From assembly GCF_000013385.1 (NCBI RefSeq), contig NC_007760.1, positions 2,729,001-2,793,000 of the forward strand: DNA of 64,000 nucleotides. The letters are read 5' to 3'. Positions within the stretch are counted from its first letter, which is position 1. Each line of letters begins with the position of its first letter. Shown one piece after another: positions 31,194 through 40,328 of the stretch. Made by a program: the position numbers and the translations under genes. The notes under the pieces are model-generated. The model was not told the origin of the DNA and ran no database searches. It saw only the letters and a list, made by a program, of their open reading frames with translations. This stretch comes from Anaeromyxobacter dehalogenans 2CP-C. GTDB taxonomy: Bacteria > Myxococcota > Myxococcia > Myxococcales > Anaeromyxobacteraceae.

Positions 31194-33377
31194 TCAGTGC
31201 CGGTGCGGCGCCTGCGGCCGCCGCTCGCCGGCCTCGCCGCCTGCCCCGCCGTTCCCGCCGGCCGGCGACTCCCCGCCCGGCGCGCCGTTCGCCGGCGCCG
31301 AGGCCTGCGCCTCCCGCTCGGCGGCGGCCTGCGCCCGCCGGGCCCGCTCGCGCTCGCGCTCCCGCTCCTGGTAGCGCCGGATGGCGAACGAGAGGATCTC
31401 GCCGATGAGCCCGCGGTAGTCCATGCCGGCGGCCTGCGCGATGAGCACGAGGTCCGACCAGCCCGGCGCGAGGCCGGGGAGCGGGTTGCACTCGATGAAG
31501 TGGATCCGCCCCTCGGCGTCCATGCGGAAGTCGAGCCGCGCCACGTCCCGGCAGCCGAGCGCGGTGAAGCACTCGCGCGCCGCCTTCTCCAGCCGGTCCA
31601 GCTCGCGCGGCGAGAGCTTCGCCGGCACCTCGTACCGGATCCGCTCGCTCCAGTCCTGCTTCATCTCGAACGAGTAGATGGGCGTCGGGTCCTTCGCGTC
31701 GAGGAACACGATCTCCATGGGCGGGAGCACGCGGGGCCGCCGCTCGCCCAGCAGGCCGACGGTGAACTCGCGGCCGGAGACGTAGCCCTCCGCCAGCGCC
31801 GGCTGCCGGTACTTCGCGATGAGCTCGCGGGCCACCTCGCGCAGCTCGAGCTCGTCGCGCACCACCGACTTGCGGGTGACGCCCTTCGACGTTCCCTCCG
31901 CCACCGGCTTCACGATGAGCGGGAACGTCAGCTCGCGCGGCAGCCGCTCGTTGCCGGTGTTCAGCACCAGGTAGTCGGGGGTGAGGATCCCGTGGGTGCG
32001 CACCATCCGCTTCGCGAGCGCCTTGTCGAGCGAGACCGAGAGCGCCGACGGATCCGAGCCGGTGTACGGGATGTCGAGCAGCTCGAGCAGCGACGGCACC
32101 TGCGACTCGCGGCTGCGCCCCTTGAACCCCTCGGCGATGTTGAACACCACGTCCACCGGGGTGGAGGCGAGCTGCAGCGGCAGGTCCTGCGTCGCCTCCA
32201 GGTCCACCACCTCGTGGCCCCAGCTCGCGATGGCCTCGCGGATGGCCTGCAGCGTCTTCGGCGAGTCGTACTCCGCCTCCTCGTCCTGCTCGCCGCCGGG
32301 GTCGGGGGTGACGCGCTTCACGTTGAAGCTGAAGCCGACCTTGAGCCGCTCGGTGCGCCGCGGCCGCCCGCGCCGGGCGCTCTTGTCCACGATGTTCCAG
32401 CGCTGCACCGCGCTCTGGATGACCGCCCCGAGCACGGCGTCCTCGTGCAGCCCCTCCAGCGCCGCGGCCGCGTAGATGCCGGCCCCGGGCTCCAGCGAGG
32501 GCAGCGCGTTGATCTCGAGGAAGTACAGCTCGCCGTCGTCGCCCAGGCGCAGGTCGATGCGCCCGAGGTCGCGGATGCCGAGCTCGCGGTAGACGGTCTC
32601 GCAGAGCTGCTGGATGCGCTCGGCCTGCGCGCGCTTCACCTTGGCGGGCGCCCGCACCGACACCGCCTTGTCGAGCTTCGTCTTCAGCTCGTAGTCGTAG
32701 ATGGCGTACTTGCGCCCGGCGGTGACGGCGGGGTCGATGACGTACTCGACCGGCTGGAGCACGCCGTGCCGGTCCGGCGCGGCCGCCTCCAGGAACGGGA
32801 CGGTCAGGTCGCGCCCGACCACGAACTCCTCCACCAGCAGGCCCGCGGGATAGCGCGCCAGCCCGTCCTGCACCACCTCGTGCAGGCGCACGGGGTCGTC
32901 CACCACCGAGTCCTGGGTGATGCCCTTCGAGCTGCCCTCGAAGTTCGGCTTCACGATGACCGGGTAGCGCAGCGCGTTCACCTGCAGCTGCCAGGGCTCC
33001 TCGACGTACTGCCAGCGCGGCGTCCGGACCCCCTTCTGCGCGAGCACGAGCTTGGTGAGCTGCTTGTCGAGCGTGACCGCGAGCGCGTACGCGTCGGAGC
33101 CGGTGTACGGCATGCCCAGCTCGTCGAACAGCGCCGGGAAGAACGCCTCGCGGAAGCGCCCGCGGCGGCCCTCGGCGGTGTTGAAGATGAGGTCCGGCCC
33201 GAACGCCTCGAGGCGCGTCACGGTGCGCGAGGCCGGACCGGAGACCTCGATGCGCTCGACCCGGTGGCCGAGCCGCTCGATTGCGCCGGCGAGCGCGTCC
33301 ACCGTCTCGCGGGTGTCGAACTCGGCCTCCTCCTCGGAGTCGGAGATCCGGAGGTTGTGCGTCAGGGCGATGCGCAT
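31194..33377 (-). CDS. Tandem D-Ala-D-Ala-ligase-like ATP-grasp protein (double domain)
   Basis: A 727-residue protein with two complete Ddl-like halves. Half one (1-335) opens MRIALTHNLRISDSEEEAEF and has FNTAEGRRGRFREAF, PYTGSD, PVIVKPNFEGSSKGI and YFLEINALPSLEPG. Half two (345-675) opens VGFSFNVKRV and has FNIAEGFKGRSRESQVPSLL, PYTGSD, PLIVKPVAEGTSKGV and HFIECNPLPGLAPG. Both keep the Lys and the Glu/Asn metal ligands, so both may be active. The tail is Glu/Arg then Gly/Ala-rich. ATG 33377 follows GGAGAGG. No mur genes are nearby, so a role other than peptidoglycan D-Ala-D-Ala synthesis is likely; the substrate is unknown. Confidence 0.85.
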   Translation of the reverse strand: MRIALTHNLRISDSEEEAEFDTRETVDALAGAIERLGHRVERIEVSGPASRTVTRLEAFGPDLIFNTAEGRRGRFREAFFPALFDELGMPYTGSDAYALAVTLDKQLTKLVLAQKGVRTPRWQYVEEPWQLQVNALRYPVIVKPNFEGSSKGITQDSVVDDPVRLHEVVQDGLARYPAGLLVEEFVVGRDLTVPFLEAAAPDRHGVLQPVEYVIDPAVTAGRKYAIYDYELKTKLDKAVSVRAPAKVKRAQAERIQQLCETVYRELGIRDLGRIDLRLGDDGELYFLEINALPSLEPGAGIYAAAALEGLHEDAVLGAVIQSAVQRWNIVDKSARRGRPRRTERLKVGFSFNVKRVTPDPGGEQDEEAEYDSPKTLQAIREAIASWGHEVVDLEATQDLPLQLASTPVDVVFNIAEGFKGRSRESQVPSLLELLDIPYTGSDPSALSVSLDKALAKRMVRTHGILTPDYLVLNTGNERLPRELTFPLIVKPVAEGTSKGVTRKSVVRDELELREVARELIAKYRQPALAEGYVSGREFTVGLLGERRPRVLPPMEIVFLDAKDPTPIYSFEMKQDWSERIRYEVPAKLSPRELDRLEKAARECFTALGCRDVARLDFRMDAEGRIHFIECNPLPGLAPGWSDLVLIAQAAGMDYRGLIGEILSFAIRRYQERERERERARRAQAAAEREAQASAPANGAPGGESPAGGNGGAGGEAGERRPQAPHRH

Positions 33378-33444
33378 GGGGAGACCTCTCCCGGCCCGTG
33401 GGGACGCGGGGCTCGAGGCAGGACGGCGCTGGCTGGTGGAGGCT

Positions 33445-33978
33445 TCATGCGGCCGCGCGCTGGCGCGTGGCGCTCGCCGGCGGGCTCGGCGGAGCCGGCG
33501 CGGCGTGCGTGAGGTCGCGGACGACGGCGTCGTCCTTGGCGAGCACCTTCCCGTCCACCACCTGCGTGTCCGCGAAGATGTCGCCGATGCGGATGCCGAG
33601 CCGGTCCGAGACGATCATGTACGCCTCGAACGCCACGATGGGCACCCCGGCCACGAAGAACACCGGCCAGAGCAGCGGCACGGACCAGAACACCGCCACG
33701 AGCGCGAACGGCGCGTTGCGCAGCATCGACTCGTGGTAGCCGGCGGGGGCGCGGCGCGGGACCACCACGGTGCGCACGCCGAAGACCTTCTTGCCGATCG
33801 ACTGGCCCTGCATGAGCCCGTCGGCGACGAGCAGGTAGAACGCCGAGAGGATCGGCCCGATCTGCGGCGAGACCTGCGCGAGCGCGAACGCGATGGTGAG
33901 GTCGGCGAGCCGGGACAGGCCCCGGAGCGTCAGGTCCGCCTTGGGATACGGGCTCCCCTCTCGCCGCGCCTCGCGCAT
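33445..33978 (-). CDS. RDD-family membrane protein
   Basis: A 177-residue RDD-family protein with about three to four membrane segments. The name-giving motif is in LSRLADLTIAFALAQVSPQI (about 19-38), followed by DGLMQGQSIGKKVFGVRTV, the usual second conserved block. The C-terminal 35 residues are polar and Ala/Pro-rich. RDD proteins are small inner-membrane proteins, some linked to ion exchange. It is the third gene after hemB and the DUF4177 gene in a tight operon; its start lies 3 bases past the preceding stop. Confidence 0.88.
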   Translation of the reverse strand: MREARREGSPYPKADLTLRGLSRLADLTIAFALAQVSPQIGPILSAFYLLVADGLMQGQSIGKKVFGVRTVVVPRRAPAGYHESMLRNAPFALVAVFWSVPLLWPVFFVAGVPIVAFEAYMIVSDRLGIRIGDIFADTQVVDGKVLAKDDAVVRDLTHAAPAPPSPPASATRQRAAA

Positions 33979-33981
33979 CCG

Positions 33982-34194
33982 TCAGGGCTCCCCGGGCGGC
34001 TCGCCGCGGACGAAGAACAGGTACGCGAGCGCGGGGCGGTGCGAGCCGTCGCGCGTCACGAAGTGCAGCGACTCGAAGCTCCAGCCCTCCCCCGTCCGCT
34101 CGTTCAGGGCGCGCTCGAGCGTCTCGTCGGACACCGGCGAGACCTCGACGACCTTGTACGCGGCGGGCTGGGGCACGGGCCGGAGCACGGTCAC
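33982..34194 (-). CDS. Small DUF4177-like protein
   Basis: A 70-residue protein, [20 protein letters not shown] then [16 protein letters not shown], matching the DUF4177 pattern of a short alpha/beta fold with conserved Gly-Trp. GTG 34194 overlaps the hemB stop (GTGA), so translation is coupled. It sits between hemB and the RDD gene. Function is unknown. Confidence 0.75.
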   Translation of the reverse strand: MTVLRPVPQPAAYKVVEVSPVSDETLERALNERTGEGWSFESLHFVTRDGSHRPALAYLFFVRGEPPGEP

Positions 34195-35216
34195 CGCTTC
34201 TTCCCGGAGAGGAGCTGGGCCGCGTGCTTCGCGTAGTAGGTGAGCACGAGGTCCGCGCCGGCGCGCCGGCAGCAGAGCAGCGTCTCGAGCACCACCCGGT
34301 CCTCGTCGATCCAGCCGCGCTCGGCGGCGGCCTTGATCATCGCGTACTCGCCGGACACGTGGTACGCGGCGGTGGGCAGGTCGAAGCGGTCGCGCACCTG
34401 GCGGACGATGTCGAGGTACGGGACGGCCGGCTTCACCATGATCATGTCCGCGCCCTCGGCGACGTCGAGCTCCACCTCGCGGAGCGCCTCGCGCCAGTTG
34501 GCGGGGTCCATCTGGTAGCCCTTGCGGTCCTTGGGGATGCCCGGGCCCTCCACCGGCGCGCTCTCCGCCGCGTCGCGGAACGGGCCGTAGAACGCGCCCG
34601 CGAACTTCGCCGCGTAGGACAGGATGGGCACGTCCTGGTAGCCGGCGCCGTCCAGCTCGGCGCGGATCGCCGCCACGCGGCCGTCCATCATGTCCGAGGG
34701 CGCCACGATGTCGGCGCCGGCGCGCGCGTGGGCGAGCGCCTCCTTGGCGAGGAGCGGCAGCGTGAGGTCGTTGTCCACCTGCAGCTCGTTGCCCGGGCCG
34801 CCGGCCTTCGACGCCTTGAGGATGCCGCAGTGCCCGTGGTCGGTGTACTCGCACATGCACACGTCGGTCATCACCACCATCCCGGGCACCTTCTCCTTCA
34901 GCGCCCGGATGGCCTGCGGGACGATCCCGTCGTCGGCGTACGCCTCGGTGCCCTGCGGATCCTTGTGCGCGGGGATCCCGAACAGGATGACCGAGCGGAC
35001 GCCCGCCTCCCAGCCCTGCTGGACCTCGGCCACCAGCTCGTCCACCGAGAGCTGGAACACGCCCGGCATGCTCTTCACCGGGTTCCGCACCTTCGCGCCG
35101 GGGAGCACGAAGAGCGGCCACACCAGGTGCTGGGGGGCGAGGGTGGTCTCGCGCACCAGGCTCCGGAGGGCCTCGGTGCGGCGCATGCGGCGGGGGCGGT
35201 GCTGAGGGAAAGGCAT
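34191..35216 (-). CDS. hemB: Delta-aminolevulinic acid dehydratase (porphobilinogen synthase)
   Basis: A 341-residue HemB, which condenses two 5-aminolevulinates to porphobilinogen in tetrapyrrole synthesis. The zinc-binding cysteines Cys120, Cys122 and Cys130 are in [13 protein letters not shown], marking the zinc type. The active-site lysines are in [15 protein letters not shown] and IMVKPA, which form Schiff bases with substrate. Length is normal. TAGAAA lies 7 bases before ATG 35216, so the mRNA may be leaderless. It is the first gene of hemB-DUF4177-RDD. Confidence 0.96.
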   Translation of the reverse strand: MPFPQHRPRRMRRTEALRSLVRETTLAPQHLVWPLFVLPGAKVRNPVKSMPGVFQLSVDELVAEVQQGWEAGVRSVILFGIPAHKDPQGTEAYADDGIVPQAIRALKEKVPGMVVMTDVCMCEYTDHGHCGILKASKAGGPGNELQVDNDLTLPLLAKEALAHARAGADIVAPSDMMDGRVAAIRAELDGAGYQDVPILSYAAKFAGAFYGPFRDAAESAPVEGPGIPKDRKGYQMDPANWREALREVELDVAEGADMIMVKPAVPYLDIVRQVRDRFDLPTAAYHVSGEYAMIKAAAERGWIDEDRVVLETLLCCRRAGADLVLTYYAKHAAQLLSGKKR

Positions 35217-35223
35217 GGGCCGT

Positions 35224-35229
35224 TTTCTA
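35224..35229 (-). promoter_or_regulatory. -10-like hexamer of a leaderless promoter (hemB)
   Basis: TAGAAA on the minus strand, 7 bases before ATG 35216, in the only AT-rich patch of the gap. Confidence 0.45.
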
Positions 35230-35309
35230 GCGCAGTCGGGGCCGCCGGGAAAGGCGGCCGAGTGCCCCGGGGGTCCGCCCCGGCTCCCGGCACCACCCGG
35301 CGGCCGGGC

Positions 35310-36659
35310 CTACGGCGACGGCGTGCCGGGCTCGAAGACCTCGCGCATCACCAGCCCGCTCTGCAGCCGCGGGTAGAAGTAGGTGCTCTTCTGCGGCATG
35401 GTCTCGCCCGCGTCGCCCACCGCCTCCACCTGCCACATGGGCGTCGGGTTGACCAAGAAGCCGACCTGGTGCTCGCCGGAGAGCACCCGGTTCACCGCCT
35501 CGCCCGCGTCGCGGACGTAGGTGAGGCTCTCCTGGTTCTCCTGGGCGCTGGCCGAGAGCCCGAGCACGTGCTGCAGCACCACCGAGTGGAGCACGGTGAC
35601 GTCGAGCGCGCGGAGCGTCTCGTTGCGCGGGAGCTCCGCCTCCTCCAGGTCCGCCTCGTCGCGCAGCGTGAGCACGCGCGCCTTCTGGTCCTCGGCGGTG
35701 ACCATCAGGAACGAGGACGACTTGCCGAAGTGCTCGGAGAGCTTGGCGATGGCCCAGGCGCGGCCGGCCGGGCGGCGGATGTCCTCCGGCAGCGTCTCGA
35801 TCCGGAAGTAGCGCTCGAGCGCGCCGGTGAGCCGCGCCACCGAGAAGTCCTTCAGCCCGAACACGAGCCGGTGCGTCGGGAACAGCATCAGGCCCGGGTC
35901 GCTCATCGGGCACAGGAACATGAGGATGTAGTTGTGCCCCGCGTCGGGCGGCAGCCCGGGCCGCTGCGCCTCCACCAGCTTGCGGTAGGCGAGCCCGGAG
36001 ACGTACCGGTGGTGGCCGTCGGCGATGAAGATCCGCTTGTCGGCCACGGCCTGCTGGAGCGCCGCCACCACCTCCGGCTGCTCGGCGCGCCAGAGCCGGT
36101 GGTGCACGCCGTCGTCGGAGTCGGTCTCGGCCACCAGCTCGCCGGCGGTGACCGCCTCCAGCGCGCGAGAGGTGGTCCGGTCCTCGTCCCGGTACAGGCC
36201 GATGATGGGGGAGAGGTTGGCCCGGACCGCCTTCAGGATCTCGAGGCGGTCGGCGCGGGGCGCGGTGAGCGTCTTCTCGTGCGGGACGATGACGCCCTCG
36301 GAGAACTCGTGCAGCCGCACCGCCGCCAGGAAGCCGCGGCGCCGCGCCTGCCGCCCGTCGGGCGCCCAGAACGCCTGCTCGAGCGCGTACAGCGCCGGCG
36401 CGGGGTCGCGCCGCAGCACGCCGTTCTGCATCCAGCCGGCCCAGGTCTCGGCGGCGCGCGTGTACTTGTTCGAGCCCGGCCCGTCCCCGGCGCGCTCCTC
36501 GCCCATGGCGACGTGGGCGATGTTCTCGGGGCTGCGGCGCAGCAGCTCGTCGCGCTGCTCCAGCGAGACGAGATCGTAGGGCGGGGCCAGCAGCTGGCCG
36601 AGGGCCCGGCCGCGGGTGGCGGCGTAGCGGACGCCGCGAAACGGGACGATCTCGGCCAT
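35310..36659 (-). CDS. DUF1015-family protein
   Basis: A 449-residue DUF1015 (SerB-cluster-like) protein. It opens EIVPFRGVRYAA and has PPYDLVSLEQRDEL, SPENIAHVAMGEE and the central signature IADGHHRYVSGLAYRKL near residue 220. Members are widespread, soluble and poorly understood; the conserved Asp-Gly-His-His-Arg suggests an active site. TACGGT lies 10 bases before ATG 36659. It follows tsaC by 18 bases on the same strand. Confidence 0.88.
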   Translation of the reverse strand: MAEIVPFRGVRYAATRGRALGQLLAPPYDLVSLEQRDELLRRSPENIAHVAMGEERAGDGPGSNKYTRAAETWAGWMQNGVLRRDPAPALYALEQAFWAPDGRQARRRGFLAAVRLHEFSEGVIVPHEKTLTAPRADRLEILKAVRANLSPIIGLYRDEDRTTSRALEAVTAGELVAETDSDDGVHHRLWRAEQPEVVAALQQAVADKRIFIADGHHRYVSGLAYRKLVEAQRPGLPPDAGHNYILMFLCPMSDPGLMLFPTHRLVFGLKDFSVARLTGALERYFRIETLPEDIRRPAGRAWAIAKLSEHFGKSSSFLMVTAEDQKARVLTLRDEADLEEAELPRNETLRALDVTVLHSVVLQHVLGLSASAQENQESLTYVRDAGEAVNRVLSGEHQVGFLVNPTPMWQVEAVGDAGETMPQKSTYFYPRLQSGLVMREVFEPGTPSP

Positions 36660-36677
36660 GGGGCCCCGGACCGTAGA

Positions 36678-37316
36678 TCACGGCCCCGTACGGTGCAAGG
36701 CGCCGGTGGGGCCGGCGAGCGCCGCGGTCACCTGCTCGATGGACACGGCGCCGGGCCGGACCACCCGCAGCTCCTCGCCGGCGACCGCCACCACGGTGCT
36801 CGGGAGCCCCCCGGGCGTCGGGCCGGCGTCGAGCACGTGGTCCACGGCGGCGCGGAGGGCGGCGTCGAGCGCCTCGACCCGGTCCGGCGGCGGCCCGCCG
36901 GAGAGGTTCGCCGAGGTGGAGACCAGCGCCCCGCCGGCCATGCGCGCCAGCGCGCGCGCCACCTCCGACCCGGGGATCCGCACCCCGACCGTGCCGGACC
37001 CGGCGGTGATGGCCTCGGAGAGGCCCGGCCGCGCCGGGAGCACCAGCGTGAGCGGCCCCGGCCAGAGGCGCCCGGCCAGCCGCGCCGCCGCGCCCTCCAG
37101 CGACGCCACCCGGTCCACCTGCTCCCGGTCGGCCGCGACGAGCGGCAGGGGCTTGCCCTCGGGCCTCAGCTTCGCGGCGGCGAGCCGGGCGAGCGCGGCG
37201 CCGTCGGAGGCGAGCGCGCCGAGCCCGTAGAACGTCTCGGTGGGATAGACCACGATGCCGCCGGCGCGCAGCACGGCGGCGGCCGCCGCGATCCGCGCCT
37301 CGAGGTGGGCGTCCAT
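36678..37316 (-). CDS. tsaC: Threonylcarbamoyl-AMP synthase (Sua5/YrdC family)
   Basis: A 212-residue YrdC-domain protein that makes threonylcarbamoyl-AMP for the t6A37 modification of ANN-decoding tRNAs. It has GGIVVYPTETFYGLGALASD (about 19-38), KLRPEGKPLPLVA, LWPGPLTLVLPA and VGVRIPGSEVARAL, then LVSTSANLSGGPPP. It ends near the YrdC boundary without the Sua5 extension. TAGAGT lies 6 bases before ATG 37316, and its first three bases are the stop codon of the preceding sugar transferase gene. Confidence 0.94.
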   Translation of the reverse strand: MDAHLEARIAAAAAVLRAGGIVVYPTETFYGLGALASDGAALARLAAAKLRPEGKPLPLVAADREQVDRVASLEGAAARLAGRLWPGPLTLVLPARPGLSEAITAGSGTVGVRIPGSEVARALARMAGGALVSTSANLSGGPPPDRVEALDAALRAAVDHVLDAGPTPGGLPSTVVAVAGEELRVVRPGAVSIEQVTAALAGPTGALHRTGP

Positions 37317-37322
37317 GCGCGG

Positions 37323-37328
37323 ACTCTA
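37323..37328 (-). promoter_or_regulatory. -10-like hexamer of a leaderless promoter (tsaC)
   Basis: TAGAGT on the minus strand, 6 bases before ATG 37316. The TAG is also the stop codon of the gene at 37326-38738, so coding end and promoter overlap. Confidence 0.45.
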
Positions 37329-38738
37329 CCGCGCGCCGCGCCCGAGCAGCACCGCCGGGATGGTGCGCAGCACGATCCGCACGTCCTGCCAGAGCGACCA
37401 CCGGTCGATGTAGTCGAGGTCGAGCTGCATCCAGCGCCCGAAGCCGACCTCGGACCGGCCGGACACCTGCCAGGTGCAGGTGAGCCCGGGCTTCACCGAC
37501 AGGCGGCGCCGCTGCCAGCGCTCGTAGCGCCGGACCTCGTCCGGCAGCGGCGGGCGCGGGCCCACCAGGCTCATCTCGCCCCGGAGCACGTTCCAGAGCT
37601 GGGGCAGCTCGTCGAGCGAGGTGCGGCGGAGCACCTTCCCCACCCGCGTGACGCGCGGATCGTCGCGCAGCTTGAACACCGGGCCGTCCATCTCGTTGCG
37701 ATCGGCGAGCCGCGCCTGCTCCGCCTCGGCGCCGGCGCGCATGGAGCGGAACTTGTAGAGCGTGAAGGTGCGGCCGGACAGCCCGACCCGCCGCTGCCGG
37801 AACAGCACCGGGCCGGGCGAGTCGAGGCGCACCGCCAGCGCCACGGCGGCGAGCAGCGGCGAGAGGACGACGAGCGCGAGCGCGCTCGCCACCACGTCGA
37901 TGGCCCGCTTCGCGAGCAGCGGCAGCGCGTCCTGCGGCGCCGAGGCGTAGGAGAGCACCGGGATGCCGTCGAGGTCCTCCACCGTGAGCCGGCCGTGGCG
38001 CGGCGGGAACGGCTCGAGGCCGATCTTCGCCACCACGCCCTGCTCCTGGCAGGCCGCCACCGCGGCCTCCATCCCCGGCAGCCGGTCGCGCGGGACGGCG
38101 AACACCACCAGGTCCACCACGTACCGCTCCAGCACCGCCGCGAGCTCGTCCACGCGGCCGAGCACCGGCCCCGGGATGCCCCGCCGCGGCGCGCCCTCCT
38201 CGAGGACGAAGCCCGCGAACGTGAAGCCCCACTCCGGCCGCGCCAGCAGCCGCTGCCGCATGGCCCGGGCCATCGGCCCGCTGCCCACCACCGCGAACGC
38301 GCGCGTGTTGTGCCCGCGGCGCCGGGCCTCGTGCGCCAGGGTGCGGACCGCCACGCGGCTGCCGGCCAGCAGCACCAGCGCGATCCCGTTCCAGCCGAGG
38401 AGCAGCAGGCGCGAGAGGTCGCGGTCGCGCCCGAGGAAGCTCGCCGCCGCCACGCCCAGCGCCAGCAGCCCGACCGCGCGCGCCAGCCGGAGGATCTCCT
38501 CGCGGCGCGAGCGGGTGCGGTACTGCCCGTACACCCCGGCGGCCCCGGCCGCGGCCGGCCAGAGCGCGAGCGCCACCGCGAGCCAGGCGAGGTGCCGGCC
38601 CGCGGGGAGCAGCGGGGGCACCGCCGGGACGTCCACCGCCGCGCGGAGCGCGAGGGCGAGCCCGAACGCGGCCGCCACGAGCGCCAGGTCGAGCGCGCGC
38701 AGCCCCGCGGAGACCGCCCCTGCCCGCTCCTTCAGCAT
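37326..38738 (-). CDS. Polyprenyl-phosphate sugar phosphotransferase (exopolysaccharide initiation)
   Basis: A 470-residue polyisoprenyl-phosphate hexose-1-phosphate transferase of the WbaP/ExoY superfamily. Four N-terminal membrane segments (about 15-110) precede a Rossmann-like domain ([17 protein letters not shown]). A fifth segment follows ([20 protein letters not shown]), and the catalytic domain begins [16 protein letters not shown], with [29 protein letters not shown] and VGPRPPLP. It would load the first sugar on undecaprenyl phosphate and so start the glycan made by the genes to its left in transcription order. ATG 38738 follows GAAGG. Confidence 0.92.
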   Translation of the reverse strand: MLKERAGAVSAGLRALDLALVAAAFGLALALRAAVDVPAVPPLLPAGRHLAWLAVALALWPAAAGAAGVYGQYRTRSRREEILRLARAVGLLALGVAAASFLGRDRDLSRLLLLGWNGIALVLLAGSRVAVRTLAHEARRRGHNTRAFAVVGSGPMARAMRQRLLARPEWGFTFAGFVLEEGAPRRGIPGPVLGRVDELAAVLERYVVDLVVFAVPRDRLPGMEAAVAACQEQGVVAKIGLEPFPPRHGRLTVEDLDGIPVLSYASAPQDALPLLAKRAIDVVASALALVVLSPLLAAVALAVRLDSPGPVLFRQRRVGLSGRTFTLYKFRSMRAGAEAEQARLADRNEMDGPVFKLRDDPRVTRVGKVLRRTSLDELPQLWNVLRGEMSLVGPRPPLPDEVRRYERWQRRRLSVKPGLTCTWQVSGRSEVGFGRWMQLDLDYIDRWSLWQDVRIVLRTIPAVLLGRGAR

Positions 38739-38879
38739 GCCTTCACCGTGTGTGATCCCGCCCGGCGGGTGCCGCCGGTGCCACCAACGTCGCGATGCGC
38801 GCGCCCGCCCGGAAGCCCGGCCGCGGGGCGCAGCCCTGGCCGCGGCGCGGCCCCGGGCACGCGGGCGCACCGTCCGGGC

Positions 38880-40178
38880 TCACGCGACGCGCTCCCCGCC
38901 TGGCCGCGGCCCGGCCACCGTGCCGCGGGGGCCGGTCGATCCGGCGGCCGTGCCGGCCGCGAGCCTCGCCTCGACCGAGATGCTCCGGGTGTGGCGCGTC
39001 GCGCCCCAGCGCCGGTCCCGCCGCCGCAGCAGCCCCGCCACCAGCAGGGGCGCCCAGGCGGCCTGCAGGAGCAGCGTGTACCCGTAGCGGAGCGCCACCC
39101 GCGCCGGCACGCGCTCCGCGGCGAGCGCCGCCACCGGGAACGCCACCGGGCACGCGAGCAGCGGCAGCCAGGCGCCGAGCGGGACGTGCGGGGGGCCCGC
39201 CGGGTGGCCCAGCGCCGCGGCCGCCACGCGCGCCGCGACCCCCGCGCCCGCGAGCATCGCCACCGCCGACCTCGACGGCTGCAGGCAGGCCACCGCGCCG
39301 TCCAGCGCCGCGAGGTCGCGGTGCCGGAGCGCGCGCCAGAGCAGCGGCAGCGTGTGGCGGCGGGCCACGTCGAGGTGGCCGCGCGCCCAGCGGACGCGCT
39401 GGCGCCACGAGGCGGCGAGCGTGGCCGGCTTCTCGTCGTAGGTGACCGCCTCCGGGGCCCACTCCACCCGCACGCCGGCGCGGAGCAGCCGGAGCTGCAG
39501 CTCGCGGTCGTCGGTGAGGCAGGCGGGGTCGGGCGGCCAGGCGCGCAGCACGTCGGTGCGGACGCAGTAGCCGGTGCCGTTCAGGAGCGCGGAGAAGCCG
39601 AGCCGCGCGCGCGAGCGCTCGAACAGGCGGGCCGCGACCGCGTGCTGGAGCGCGCTCGCCTGCGTCACCCAGCTGTCGTCCGGGTTCTTCGCCTCGATGG
39701 TGCCCTGGAGGACGCGGGCGCCGGCGGAGAGGCGGGCGTCCATGGCGGAGAGGAAGCCCGGCGCCATGACGTTGTCGGCGTCGAACACGCACACCGCGTC
39801 CGCCGGGTAGAGCGCCAGCGCGCGCTCGCGGGCCCAGGCGAGCGCGTGCCCCTTGCCGAGGTTGCGGGGGTCGTGCCGCTCCAGCACCGCGTCGGCGCCG
39901 GCGGCGCGGGCCCGGGCCGCGGTGTCGTCCGAGCAGTTGTCCGCCACCACCACCACGCGGAACATCGACCGCGGGTGATCCTGCCGGAGCGCCGCGCCCA
40001 CCGCGTGCGCCACCACCGCCGCCTCGTCGTGGGCGGGGACGAGCACCAGGAAGCGGTGGCGGGGCGGCGCGGGCGCGGGCGCGCGGCGCGGGAGGAAGCC
40101 CGCCAGCGCCACCGCGAACGTGTACGCCATCAGGGCGAACAGGCCCCACTCGATCGCCGCTGCCACCGCCTGCGCCAT
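38880..40178 (-). CDS. Processive-type membrane glycosyltransferase family 2
   Basis: A 432-residue GT2 protein. One N-terminal membrane segment precedes the catalytic domain: FLVLVPAHDEAAVV, VVVADNCSDDTA, the DxD motif VFDADN, the acid TDDRELQLRLL and the QRVRWARGH motif typical of processive enzymes such as cellulose or hyaluronan synthases. Three to four segments follow (about 290-390). It would polymerise or add sugars at the inner face of the membrane. ATG 40178 is the chosen start; a longer in-frame extension is very basic and unlikely to be coding. Confidence 0.85.
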   Translation of the reverse strand: MAQAVAAAIEWGLFALMAYTFAVALAGFLPRRAPAPAPPRHRFLVLVPAHDEAAVVAHAVGAALRQDHPRSMFRVVVVADNCSDDTAARARAAGADAVLERHDPRNLGKGHALAWARERALALYPADAVCVFDADNVMAPGFLSAMDARLSAGARVLQGTIEAKNPDDSWVTQASALQHAVAARLFERSRARLGFSALLNGTGYCVRTDVLRAWPPDPACLTDDRELQLRLLRAGVRVEWAPEAVTYDEKPATLAASWRQRVRWARGHLDVARRHTLPLLWRALRHRDLAALDGAVACLQPSRSAVAMLAGAGVAARVAAAALGHPAGPPHVPLGAWLPLLACPVAFPVAALAAERVPARVALRYGYTLLLQAAWAPLLVAGLLRRRDRRWGATRHTRSISVEARLAAGTAAGSTGPRGTVAGPRPGGERVA

Positions 40179-40328
40179 CCACGCTCCCCGGACGGCGTCC
40201 CGCGCACGCGTGCCCCCGGGTCGCACCGAGCGCCGCCGTCTCGCGGAGGATCTGCGTGCACCCCGGGCGCGCGACAAGGCTCCGGGCCGCCGGGGGCCCG
40301 GATGCCCGCGGCCGCGCTTCACGCACCG

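Noticed and set aside
38739-38870. N-terminal extension of the sugar transferase
   Set aside because: The extra residues are Arg/Pro-rich and precede a good ribosome site for ATG 38738.
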